64,000 bases of DNA from Lepidodermella squamata (lineage: Eukaryota; Gastrotricha): assembly GCA_047495785.1 (NCBI GenBank), contig JBLDXI010000016.1:620001-684000 (forward strand), in the 5' to 3' direction. A model generated the notes under the pieces. It did no database searches, was not told where the DNA came from, and was given only the letters and a program-made list of their open reading frames with translations. A program made the position numbers and the translations under genes. Positions 43,346 to 54,966 of the stretch are shown here, in pieces (positions within the stretch are counted from its first letter, which is position 1; every line of letters starts with the position of its first letter).

Positions 43346-46238
43346 TTAAACTGCATTAGCGGCAATCCAATCGACGTACGATGCCACACGGGTCGAGACG
43401 TCGTAGTCGATACCGCAACCTTTGCCGAACGAAGTGATGCCACACAGCTTGTAATAGCCCTGCGAGTAGGACATCACAGGACCGCCAGAATCGCCCTGAC
43501 ACGATGCTACACCCGCACCTTGGTAACCTTTTTGAAGTAAATAAATAATAATATTATGATTTATTCACGAAGGACATCATCATGCCTGTGCAAATCATTT
43601 TGTCGGTTATCGTCGCACGCTGCGTAGCTTGGCAAGCCGCTTTTTCAACAACCGGTGTCGTGATGTATCTCAGCACATCGGTTTCAGCCGCACCGAGATT
43701 GGTTTTACCCCAGCCTGTTATTTGAAGTCAAAATAGGAAATCAGAACTAATGAACTGTTGAATTACCAGCAGTCACAGCTGGCGTCCCAACACTGCAATC
43801 ATCCGATGCTGACGTAGGAAGGCAGATTTTCTGAACAGCCCAGTTCGTGAAGTTCAGCGCATCTATAAAATAAAGTTCCAACTTGAAGACTTGATTTGGA
43901 AACTTCAGAAATCTTTCTCGTCAAATTTGTGTGGCTTCACGATATACAGCCATAGAGTTCTTCTACGAAAATTACTCAAGTTTTGTGCAGAATCTCAAAT
44001 TTAATCCGGTTCTCTTATCTGTTACCGTTCAAGAATGGGAGCAGATCTGTCAAATTGCGATATGGGGATACTTTTGACATGGCCAATGTAGCCTCATATT
44101 AAATGTAAACAAAATTGTTGAGAATTTGAAAAAGGAATACAATCAATCAGTCGGGATTACGTGCTATCTTACTTGGCCTAAATGCGAAATTCATAAATCG
44201 ATAAAAATTGAAATTTTCTCGTGGTTAAAAAACATACAGGGCAATTTGACATAGGCGATATCGTTTACCATCGTGGCATCATTGTATCCAGAGTGGGCTC
44301 CCCAGGATGCAGCTAGTACCAAGAATTCGCCATCAGAGGCAGTTGCATTGTGTTCGGCGATGTATACGGCGATATAGCTTGACAATTTAAATACATGTAA
44401 GCTTTGCGGTGATTTTCTATTAGTAGTTACCTGATCGAACCGGTGAGGCAATGTGCTGCAGTTAACACATATCTAAGCACGAGAAAGGCCATTTTCAAGA
44501 CGAGACATAATGAACAAGTGAAGTTGCTCGCCTTTCGTTTATGATACTGCCAGTACATAAGGCTATGCCGCCGTCTTTCATTATAACGTTTAGACGCACT
44601 GCCCTGTTGCATCACATTAGCATCAGCAAACACCCGTTTATTAAATATATTCATACCATGGGAATTGATTTTTTTGTGCGACCGAGCCTCCAACGATACC
44701 GGCACCGGGGGTGTCTCGACTGTTGTAGTACTTAGAATGGCCGCATGTTTTTGAAACGGTTGTAGGCGGGGGCGTCGAAGGCACTAGCTGATCCATGACT
44801 CTGTTTATCCAAGGTACGGCCATACAAGTTCTCGAGCTGTTGAAAAATTGAAATAAAAGCCGGTTCTCAGGAATAATGAATAATACATTTTCGAGAGAAT
44901 TAAATTTTTCCCAATCCACAAAGGATTCTTGAAGAAATTCATGCAATGCTTCCTACCTTAACTCCAATAGAGTTAAGCAACCCCTAATTACAAATTTCTC
45001 CCTCGGAAACTCACTAGACTGAGTCAAGAAAGGTCTGCCCAGACCTCCTTCCGTGCGAAAACGAGCCACATAACGAGAATCTAGTTCCGTTGAAGGCCAC
45101 AAGTCCAGCGCCTTGGTCGAAGTTCCATGGGCTGGTGTTCGATCCAGATACGCCAGCACATAACTTCCGATCTGTGATCGGTGTCGCCGTCGATTGATAC
45201 TGGACTTGGCAGGCTGCTCGATTCGTCGTCTTCAAAACTGCATCCTTTAGATAGAGTGATATTAGAGTTGATGTAGTCGATGTGTAGCCCCATCCTGATA
45301 CGAGACGAAAGGTTAACAAGTGAAATTTCAAAAAATAACCTACCAGCAATGAAGACTGTCGCGCCTTCTGAATTGCAGACGTCAGTGCAGGTGCTTGGCA
45401 GGCAGATTTTTTTAACATTCCAGCCTTTGCTAAAGTCGAGGGGTGTTTTCAGTCTCAGTAACGCGAAATCATAATCTAAGGTTGCCGAGTTGAAGAGAGG
45501 GTGCCAGGTGTAGTCCTCCACGTCGACGGATAATCCGCCATTAGTTGCCGTCCATAAGCTGGATACGTCACGGGCTCCTACGTAGACCTTGACATACTGC
45601 GCATATCCTGAATACTGCCCAATGAAAGCCGAGCTTTTAAAATTTAAAATTCAAATCCTCACTCAGCCCATTGTTATTTCGTCGCATTGCGTTTGAAAGG
45701 AGCCACTCAATCTTTATTATTCATAAGAAATCCATCAGGAACTTTTAAAATAGTGGCTCCTTTCAAACGCAATGCGACGATTTGCGAATAAACTTACTAA
45801 AGAGGCGACGCAGTTGTGAGGATATACCTATCACTTATTACGGCTCCAGTGACGTACACTATTTCGAAGGTATTCAGGTTTGTAATTTGCACCTGCGCAG
45901 ACCAAGGGTAGCTATTAAATTCATAGAAATGTGATCAAGTGTCGTTCTGAATCGTCCCCTTACGATGTTATAGACGCATCTGAGCCTCCAATGATGCTGG
46001 ATGAAGGCCGCATGGCGTTGTTCCACAACAACTCAATCACACCGCATTCTGTCTGTGTTATAGGGCCATAAGCAGGCGTCGTACTTTGCGCTCGAACAGC
46101 AGGGCCGTTGTTAACTTCGACGGCTTGCAGCTTCGCGGCATCACTTGAAGAAGACGGCGAGCAGGCATCTGAGTGACTTACAAAAATCGCATGTAAAAGT
46201 GAGGCAAAGCTCAGAAGAAATCTGGCTGATTTCATCAT
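43346..46238 (-). CDS. Secreted two-domain serine protease (pseudoprotease + active domain)
   Basis: Exons 45964-46238, 45798-45911, 45344-45633, 45015-45294, 44657-44836, 44532-44603, 44431-44472, 44238-44377, 43767-43862, 43586-43714, 43346-43527; 1800 nt, 599 aa, phases consistent. Signal peptide MMKSARFLLSFASLLHAIFV, Ser/Ala-rich spacer, domain 1 (IIGG; TTASPL in place of TAAHC; DYDFALL keeps Asp; FDQGAGL in place of DSGGP), then a linker with PSTPPPTT. Domain 2 starts IVGG; TAAHC, NDIAY and CQGDSGGP give a complete triad. The residue at position 189 appears to be Ala, so trypsin-like specificity is unlikely. Gly precedes IVGG, so activation is not by a simple Arg/Lys cut there. Introns 6 and 10 have GC donors. 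A 102-bp MITE sits in intron 2. Confidence 0.92.
45679..45780. mobile_element. 102-bp MITE in protease intron 2
   Basis: Perfect 29-bp terminal inverted repeats starting TCGTCGCATTGCGTTTGAAA. The corresponding intron of the gene at 34323-41326 lacks it (CATTTGCGAATAAAC continuous), so it is a recent insertion. The target duplication is short (TT or TTT). Confidence 0.85.
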
Positions 46239-46975
46239 TAAGATTTAATTTGCGAAGGAAATTTGGTTGCTGCGAGAAGGATGGAAAATGACAATGACAA
46301 CCCTAATAGTCTTCAGAACGCAATATATAGCAATATATTAGTCATTTATGACACTTCCTATTGGTGTTGAGTCACATTTTAGTCAGAACGGATGTTTCAA
46401 GTTAAAAAGTACCATTTAGGCATACACGTCATGGAAGCCCGGGTTTGATAGCACGCATCCTACGCAACGGAACGTTGATGAATAATAAAAGCTGGCTGCA
46501 TGTTCACATGTTTATTGCCGTCGTCGTGAAGTTTGCTTCAATTTCTTACAGACAATACTCCTGGCCAAATTGTTAGCGATGAACACCTACCAACTAAGCT
46601 TCTGAGGATGGGTATTGAAGCATATTCACTGGGTAACGCCTACATTAAAAACAACTAAAAAATGCGGGATGTGCGTCAGAACGACCTGCCTAGAATAGAA
46701 ACAAATAGCGTGATGCTGGTGATACACTGGGAAGACAAAAATGTAACGGTACCAGAAATCATACTTGGGTTGAAGAATTCTCGAAGACATTCTAATTTGC
46801 ATGGTAAATGTAAATGACACATCTTTACTCCGTTTATTTCCGCTCTATCTGGTTTTATATGACTCAAGTATGTCCGACTCATCGGATGGTCAAAAATTGT
46901 TAATTAAAATTTTCAAACACCTTTTTACCTCAATTTTCGTAGTTTCGAGAGGGGCTGGGCTCTATAGCGTGATTA
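46239..46975. repeat. Duplicated 5' flank of protease genes, copy 2
   Basis: Counterpart of 41327-42010, ending at the same TTTCGAGAGGGGCTGGGCTC. It contains a small duplication (AAAAACAACTAAAAAATGC) relative to copy 1. Confidence 0.8.
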
Positions 46976-47259
46976 TGCTGGCGATATTCCTGTCCACCCT
47001 ACCGAAAACAGCATCTGTAAAAGGTTTTTTGACAGAATTTTAGCTTTTTTTTTGATTGACAATAGCTCACCCTAGCGGAAAAAACTAAGTATGACAGGTC
47101 ATAATTGTAAGATTTTTAAAGATGTTTAGCCAACAAATAATAGCTCATAAGGCTATTTTGCTTATTGCACCTCTACAATGAGCCAATGGCAAAAAGTTCA
47201 TCTGGTAAAGCATATTTTGCATGTCTTGAAGGGCGCAGCGTGATTGAGGTGAGATATTA

Positions 47260-47760
47260 TTATTTCCTAATTCCACATGCCAGGCGCCACCACCGCCGGA
47301 TGCTGGCCGACAGGATGACTAGAGCCGATCGATGAAATCGAAGTAGCCCATACAGCGTCACTTGCGGCGGAAGACCACAGACGGACCAGGCAACGGATTC
47401 ATCACGTAGCCAAAGTTGGACCAGCCTAACCACCCGCCGTCTCCGCCCAGGCCCAAAACCCGCGCCTTGGGACCAAACTTTCTCGTTCCTTGAGAATTTG
47501 TTCTGAATTTTGTGTCGTGGCAACTAGGATTTCGCAAGTTCATTTCCTTTCCGGCTCGCTGTATGCAGGCGCAGATCCATTCCCTCGAGTTCGCAGCATG
47601 CTTGCCACCGTAATTACAGCAGCCTACAGCACGCAAACATGTCGAAACATGTGGCCGACCACATCTTAAAATTCTTTCGTCTTCGAAGCAGTTCCGCGCC
47701 ATGTGGCCGTATTGCTGGCATCTGCAGCTTTGTTTACGAAGTTTACGAAGTAACATCACA
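47260..47760 (-). pseudogene. LINE ORF1 (gag-like) zinc-knuckle remnant
   Basis: The frame contains CRCQQYGHMARNC, then LRCGRPHVSTC and CCNYGGKHAANSREW, a row of CCHC-type knuckles like those in ORF1 of Jockey-group LINEs. One ligand looks lost. Surrounding frames are broken and no RT is attached. Confidence 0.6.
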
Positions 47761-48623
47761 ACACACCATCGGAATCGGAGTAGAAACAGCTCGACGGCAA
47801 GGCCAGCTTTCCCGCTCGCTCCGCCAGTTCAGAGTCGGTCAGTTCAAACATCAGCTGGCCTCACCGAAGGGAACCCGTCATCGCCAGTTTGTCGCCAAAG
47901 GCTGCCCCAATGTGGGATGTGGGACCAATGTGGGTCACCGTGACAGCATACGCATCGAAATTGGTTAGAACTACTTCTTATTCAGCCGGCCGTTGCGAAA
48001 AAATGGCTTTGGCTCCCGCCGATAAAACTCCTCATGTTAGTTGTCTGCTGCTAAACATTCTTCTTGTTTTTAAGTATTAGTCATTGGAGCTGGTATGGTT
48101 CTCGAATAGAGTGAAGTTTATAAGATGGTGAAGATGGAAGTCATCGCGCATCGAGCCTGGCTGCGAGTGGGTCGTCTCGAAAGAGCAAGAAGGAAAAGAA
48201 GCGATAGCCGAAGAGGCCTTTCAAGACCCTGCTGCGGAAACAATTCAAACGGAATTCTGACTGTGCCTGATGCCTACTCACCAACTCAATTCCTCATCTT
48301 CGTATCTTTATGTGTTACTTTTCGACACGTCTCTAGCGCTTATACTTTCTGAATAAAGTACTGATTACTGCTCATTCGTCTCTTTTTGATAAATTGAAAA
48401 TAGAGGGAAAACACGAGGTATCGGAATCACCTGAAATAACGTGGAGAAAAACGGCTGGAAATAACTGGAAAAAGTTTGCAGGAAATACCTGGCATATTTT
48501 AAAGTGTGCCACCTCTTTCCAGCTGACTTGTTTTTCGCATGGTCCTTTCAGCTGTTTCCGGCAAAATTTTGCATTTGGCCATTGGGATTATTTGAACGAG
48601 TTATTATTTTATGTACATTTTAG
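47761..48623. other. Probable continuation of the LINE remnant; no intact gene
   Basis: GC-richer than its neighbours up to about 48.3 kb, which fits old element coding sequence, but frames are broken and I recognise no motif. ACTGGAAA/GGAAATA words recur near 48430-48490. Confidence 0.35.
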
Positions 48624-49240
48624 CGCTCAATTCCGGGCCCCCCTTAGTTTCGTGCGGCCCCCAACATTAATTGCGCAATCAGAAGGTAAAAGTGGACTTG
48701 TGCGCGAGCGCCAAGTCGAAGTTTTTAATAATTTTAGGGCCGCGCGCGCTAATGTCAAAAGGCTACTTTTTATAATGTAGGCGGTTTTTATACCAAAATG
48801 TAGGTCGGACGATTCTCTATCGAGTCAATATGATGTTCTCGCGTGAGAAAATTAATAGGAAACAGTTTTACGTGCACACCAAATTTCTGCAACGAAGTGC
48901 GCACGCTCTCACCCTGTGCACGTAAAACTTTTTCCCATTAATTTTTTCACGCGAGAACACCATATTCAATCGATAGAGAATTCTCTGAATTATTTTTTGG
49001 TATAAAAACCGACGCGATATTTGAAAGTAATCCTTTAACATCTTTGCGCGTGGTTTTAAATTCGTTAAAAATCATGACTTAGCCAGCGCGCTTTAGTCGC
49101 GCGAGGTTAAATTTTCAGAGTCATGATTTTTAACGAATTTAAAACCGCGCGCAAAGATGTTAAAGGATTACTTTCAAATATCGCGTCGGTTTTTATACCA
49201 AAAAATAATTCAGACAATTCTCTATCGATTGAATATGCGT
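48624..49240. mobile_element. Fold-back element, copy 2 (right end truncated)
   Basis: Starts GCTCAATTCCGGGCCCCCCT like the element at 4774 and has the same inner arms (ATCGATAGAGAATTCTCTGA, TTTGGTATAAAAACCGACGC, TTTAACATCTTTGCGCG...). Similarity ends near 49240 before the right terminus. The centre differs, so the two copies are diverged. Confidence 0.8.
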
Positions 49241-49426
49241 TTTAATTCAAATTAAAAAAAGATTTACCAAAGAAGCGAGTCTGCTCGAGAAGAAATGCCT
49301 CAAAATTAGCGCGTTCGAGGTCTATGCATACCTAGTACCTAGTAGTACCTAGTAAATTTGCTGTGAAAATTATTCCAATTGTTCACAATTTTCCCCGAGG
49401 AAAATTAGTGAAAATAATTCGACAGA

Positions 49427-49809
49427 TTTGGGTCCCCTACAAAGCAGCAGGCTTCAAAGCAGGATAAACTCAAAAAGCGGTGCGAACGCCACGCAACAAT
49501 AAATCGAATTAATTACGATAAAATTCGGCGTAGTTTTCTGAATATGAACTCATCATAACTTTAGTAGTCCGGCTTATGAATTTTGAAAAAATTTCGAAAA
49601 ACGACTTTTTCGACCAAAGTGAGGTCTGTGTTACATTACGGAGTTTTGATGACTTATATTCCTCAATTTTTGGTGTGAAAAGCTAGAATAGCTGACCATC
49701 ATGTTAGTCCATTGGTTGAAAATCAGAGGCTAAGCCTGAGCGCCTGCTGAGAGGACTGTGTAGTGCGTTTTCCCTGCTTTGAAGCCTGCTGCTCTGTGGG
49801 GGACCCAAA
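49427..49809. mobile_element. 383-bp MITE
   Basis: Imperfect terminal inverted repeats of about 37 bp: TTTGGGTCCCCTACAAAGCA then GCAGGCTTCAAAGCAGG, with the complement at 49771-49809. No coding. Target duplication unclear. Confidence 0.75.
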
Positions 49810-51872
49810 AATTTAAATTTAAACCGTATGTAATTTGACAATTTTAGATTGCTCATCAAAATTGATGAAATTGAGGTGTGATGGTGTCATATTTTAGGCA
49901 GAATTATTAGACCAAACTTTAAGAGGATTTTCGCAAAATTTAAGAATTTCTATAATTGCGAAATCGATCTCTTATATTTGGGTGTGCCAGGTGCGCACCC
50001 TGAATTTAAGACTCCAGCACTAGATTTCCCTTAAATATGGTTTTTTGAATTTCTAGTCTTCACTAGAATCTCAAATTTGTTTATCATGCCTAACCGATAG
50101 ACGTTCACGTTACATGTATTTCGCGCTATGAGCGGTCAGTTTAAGAATTATTCTTCGACCTATTGAGCCGATATGGATTCCAAGTATCGATTTTGAAAAT
50201 CAGTGATTTTCCCGATTTCAGCCGTCTTGAAACCCAATACGTAGCTTAGAGCATCATGTAGCTGAAATTAATATCCTATAGGATCAGGGAGGGCATCAGT
50301 ATCGATCAACAACCGAAAACGCCGAAATCGCAAAGAATCTGAAAAATTGAGTGCCAGGACGCTTACATTTAGTGCTGAAACCTCATTTTTAATGGCGGAA
50401 ATGTTTGGACCCTTTAAAATTTATCATTTCTATTTACCAGAGAATTTTATACGTGCCGGCCAACCATGTGATCAGGAAATTGCTATTACCTGATGCCGCT
50501 AAATTTGAGTTTTAAACCGCCTTGCAGTGACTAAGTTACAGGGCCCATTAAAAATTCACACAAAAATAAAAACAGCGCTCGTTTGTGTTTTAGTAAAAAT
50601 GATGACGCAACAGCCAAAGTAATTAACATCGATAATTACGAAGTAGCTCGTGTAAATGCGACGGTTCTGCTTTTTTAGTTAAAACTCCATGGGTGTATTT
50701 TTTTATTCAGCCCGGCCTGCCCGAACGCAAAAAAGCCGGGCACTGCCCATGTACATTTTTTTATTCTGCCCGCACAGCCCGACTCACCCGTGTCTTCCGC
50801 GGAGCATTCAGCAATTTTCTCTGGTTTCACTGGAGCGATGAAGCAAAAAATTGACCAGGCACGCAAATTCACAGCAAAAAATCATAAGAATGACTTAATT
50901 TAACTTGAATACGCGATTACAGCCTAACCTAAACTCTGGTCGCTTTATACCGATTTTCCAATTACGGAAGTGATTTTTGGGATTTTCTTGGGGTTACGAG
51001 TTACGAAAAAGGGCCAGTATATCGCGGTGAACGACCTTGACGAGCGCGAAGGAGATCAAGTATTCCATGACAACCTCATCGATACCGAAAACAAACGATT
51101 ACAAATTACAAAATTTGCATTTGACAGGGCTAAATAGTGTCAACTTGAACAATATGCACAATGTACCTGCTTACAATGACGGATGATCCGGCCCTTATTC
51201 ATCATCTAGTGAAGTAGATCGAGCCAGCAATAGTGACTTCTGTTTCCATTGTTGTGTGATATCTCGATTTCTATAGTTAAGTCTTTGATAGTGACAAATT
51301 GGTCCTAAATTCTAAATTCTAAATTCAAATATTTATTGTTCATTGACATCATATAAATAGGGGAGACGAAATAAGTGAAAGATATCAATGACGCGGGGTT
51401 ACAAGATTATATGCGCTTGCCGGCGGCAGTGCGCTGCGGACACAAGTGGGCGGGGTGAAGGAATATTTATCGAAGGCAGACAGACATGTAAACACAGCGA
51501 GAGAGAATGGGAAGGGAGAATAAGGGTAGAGAGAAGAGATAGCAAAGGACAGAGGAAGAGGGAGAGGCGGCAAGATCAGACATCGAAAGTGGGTCCAATT
51601 TAGAGATATGATTCAGTAGAAATAGTGACAAAACACTCTTTTACAAAAGACAAAAATGGATAGAGACGCCAGAAACAGTGATCCGAGAGGATTTGGTTTG
51701 AGGGGGATAAGGCGATCTCTAATTTAGCCACGATATATATATTTGATGGATCTCTAGAGACAAGAAAATGTACATCCAATCTAAAAGATAGAATAAACTT
51801 TTACTGTTACTTTTTTGCACTTCGTTTTTTAGCAATTGATAAGGCGCCTCGCCAAAGATGTTGTATACAACA
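49810..51872. other. Non-coding; one dispersed repeat
   Basis: 50455-50670 is an inverted relative of about 33041-33260 in the fold-back element (TCGTGTAAATGCGACG, AACATCGATAATTACGAAGT, CTTGCAGTGAC words). At about 51305-51325 TTCTAAA is tandemly repeated three times. Frames at 51388-51603 are low-complexity and not convincing as a gene. Confidence 0.45.
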
Positions 51873-51972
51873 TACCGTAGTTACCGAAACACAAGCCTGG
51901 GCGGTACTACAAAGAATATCAAAGCTCCGACAAAGAGGTACCGCCTAGGCTTTTATTTCGGTAACTACGGTA
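51873..51972. mobile_element. 100-bp TA-flanked MITE
   Basis: TACCGTAGTTACCGAAA at the left and its complement at the right, extended by imperfectly inverted AAGCCTGGGCGGTAC / GTACCGCCTAGGCTT, with TA at both borders. It would fold into a near-complete hairpin. Confidence 0.8.
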
Positions 51973-52118
51973 TTATCGCAGATCCTCGGCATTTTTCTTC
52001 ACACAATTAATAATAAACGAGGCTGGGTTAGAAATATTCGCCCTTGATGTAAGAAAAGAATGGCGGGCGATTATACAGTGGGATAAAAACAATTTGTCAT
52101 AGATAGCCGGTGATCAAG

Positions 52119-54794
52119 TTAAACTGCATTAGCAGCAATCCAGTCCAAGTACGATGCCACGCGGGTCTGAACAGCGTAGGTGGAACTGCAGATCTTGAGT
52201 CCGAACGATGTGATACCACACAGCTTATAATAGCCTTGCGAGTAGGACATGACAGGGCCACCAGAATCGCCTTGGCACATTGATGCACCCCCGTCTACGT
52301 AACCTTTTAAAAATAATCAGATTAGCAAAGTCTGATTTCGTCGCGGAAATAATCGTCATGCCTGTGCACATCATCCCGTCGGTTGTGTCGCCGGCACCAT
52401 ATGAAGCTTGACAAGCCGCTTTGCTAGCAATCGGCGTTGTGATGTATCTCAGTACATCCGATATAGCTCCACCGGAATTAGTTACACCCCATCCTGATAT
52501 TCAAATTCCTCAAGTGGAATGTCAAACCCAATGAATATATACTTACCAGCAGTCACAGCTGTCGTTCCAACGCTGCAATCGTCTGAAGCTGATGTTGGGA
52601 GGCAGATTTTCTGAACAGCCCAGTTCGTGAAGTTCAGCGCATCTATAATAACGGTTATATGTTTTTTCTATTTAGGAAAGTTCAGCTTGTCGCAGTGGTA
52701 AATGTGAAACGGATTATTAAGTCCTTGGTTTTGCTTTAGGTTCACAAAGTTAGCTTTCTAACTTGGAGACACACTACACAGGCTACAAACTTGTATAATA
52801 ATTCGATAAAAACTTTAAATTACGTACAAGGCAATTTAATAAGGCCGATATCGTTAACGAGCGTGTCTGCGTTGTATGCAGCGTGATACTTCCAGGACGC
52901 GGCTTGTACTAAGAATTCGCCATCGGAAGCAGTTGTATCGTGTTCAGCGATGGACACACGGATTGAACTTGAAAAATGTAAATTTTGAAAGCTCTGGACA
53001 GAATTTCTATTGGGAGTTACTTGATCGGATTGACGAGGCAATGTGCTGCAGTTAACACATATCTAAGCAAAGAACGACAATCTATCTAGACTACAAATAA
53101 TGGAGAAGGGAAGTTGCCTGCCTTTCGCTAATGATACTGCCGGTGCAATAGCTCGTACCAGCGGGCGAAACAATGCTCAGACGCACAGCCCTGTTGCATA
53201 CACGAGCTACAACAGAGAAGCGCTTATTTAATAACTGCATGACATACCATGGAAATTGATTTTGAAGAGCGACCGAACCTCCGACGATTCCGGAACCAGG
53301 GGCATCTCGACTATTGTAGTACTTAGAATGGCCGCAGGATTTTGAAACGGTAGTCGGTTGAGGTGTCGAAGGCACCAGCTGATCCATGACAGTCTTTATC
53401 CAAGGCAGAGCCATACAGGTTCTCGAACTGTTGGGATATTTAAAATTCAAAATTCAAAATATAAAAAATTAGGTACTGATTCTCGGAATAATCCCCTTTC
53501 ATTTTTCATATTCCGCTATGAGGATTTTTAAGCAACTATTCTTGCAGAAATTCAATTGAGTTCAGAATGTTCTACCCAGAGTAAAATCCGTCCGAAAACG
53601 GGCCGCATACTGACGCAATACTTCAGACCTTAACTCCAAGCAAATTAGGCACCTCCTACTTTCAATTCTCTATCGTTTCTCTTGAAACTCACTAGACTGA
53701 GTCGAGGAAGGTCTGCCCAGAGCTCCTTCCTTGCGAAAACGAGCCGCATAATGAGAACCTAGTTCCGTTGAATGCCACAAGCCCAGCGCCTTGGTCAAAG
53801 CTCCACGGACTGATATTCGACCCAGATACGCCAGCGCATAGCTTGCGATCCGTGATCGGTGTCGCCGTCGATTGATACTGCACTTGGCACGCTGCTCGGT
53901 TCGTTGTCTTCAAAGCTGTCTCCTTCAGAAAAGTTGATGTGCTGGTTGATGTAAGTGATGTGTAACCCCATCCTAAACGAGACGCGAAAAGTGAACAAGT
54001 ACATTTTGGTAGAACCAAACTACCCGCAATGTAGACTGCCGTGCCGTCTGAATTGCAGACGTCAGTGCAGCTGCTTGGCAGGCAGATTGTTTTTACATTC
54101 CAGCCTTTGCTGAAGTTGAGCGGCGTCTTCAGCCTGAGTAACGCGAAATCATAATCTTGGGTTGTCAAGTTGAAGAGAGGGTGCCATGTGTAGTCCTCCA
54201 CATCAACGGATAAGCCTCTATCTGTTGCCGTCCATAAGCTGGCAGAGGTGCCTGATCCGACATAAACCTTGACATATCGCGGGTATCCATAAAACTGCCC
54301 AAAGAAAGCCGTGCTTTTAAAGAAAAAAGTTAATCAACCACTAAACCCATGAATAATCATACTAGAGAGGCGATGCAGCTGTGAGGATATATCTATCACT
54401 AATGATGGCTCCCATGAACATCACCGTTCGGCTATTCGGAATATCTATTGCCACTTGCGCGGTCCAAGGATAGCTGATAAATTTATCAACGTTTGAAAAT
54501 CGTAAATTGCTAAATGTCTCCTTACTAAGTTATCGGGACATCTGAGCCTCCAACGATGCTGGACGAAGACCTCAAGGCGTTGTTCCATAGCAACTCATTC
54601 ACACCGCATTCTGTTATTGTAGCAACATTAGCAGGCGTTGTACTTTGCGCTCGAACAGCCGGGCCGTTGTTCATTTCGACGGCTTTCAAATTCGCAGCAT
54701 CAATTGAAGCAGACGAAGAGCAGGCATCTGATCGACTTACAAAAATCGCAGATAAAAACAAGGCAAGGCTTAAAAGAACTCGGACTGATTTCAT
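52119..54794 (-). CDS. Secreted two-domain serine protease (pseudoprotease + active domain)
   Basis: Exons 54526-54794, 54363-54473, 54024-54313, 53693-53972, 53248-53427, 53122-53190, 53021-53062, 52828-52967, 52547-52642, 52362-52493, 52119-52303; 1794 nt, 597 aa. Signal peptide MKSVRVLLSLALFLSAIFVS. Domain 1 starts IVGG; TAASPL replaces TAAHC and FDQGAGL replaces DSGGP, so it is inactive. Domain 1 ends in the usual C-terminal helix (VYSRTCMALPWI) and leads to PSTPQPTT. Domain 2 starts IVGG with TAAHC, NDIGL and CQGDSGGP. Position 189 appears to be Ser, pointing to chymotrypsin-like rather than trypsin-like specificity. Introns are short (51 nt between exons 1 and 2), the longest about 265 nt before the linker exon. 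GC donors at introns 6 and 10. This is the most compact copy. Confidence 0.93.
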
Positions 54795-54890
54795 TTTTAG
54801 ACTTTAATTTGTCAAGAAAAATGTTGTCGAATCGGGAAGAATGAAAAACCTACTCTTCAGAACGCGGGGATCCGCGATGAAGCTGTAGTT

Positions 54891-54966
54891 ATGCTGAAAA
54901 AAACATGAACACGATTAATGCAGATTATCTTCAATCTTGATTAATCTTTTTCATGTTTTTCAGCAT
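54891..54966. repeat. 76-bp inverted repeat upstream of the protease gene
   Basis: ATGCTGAAAAAAACATGAA is inverted at the other end (TTCATGTTTTTCAGCAT), with an inner GATTAAT pair. It is about 100 nt upstream of the signal exon and could be a tiny MITE or a structured upstream element. Confidence 0.65.

Noticed and set aside
45633-45797. Acceptor at the CAG just before TATTCAGG for exon 3
   Set aside because: It gives a phase clash with exon 2; the acceptor 19 nt upstream restores phase in all three intact genes.
54556-54807. Plus-strand open frames opposite protease signal exons (also near 13980 and 41022)
   Set aside because: They recur only because the minus-strand exon is conserved; no independent signal.
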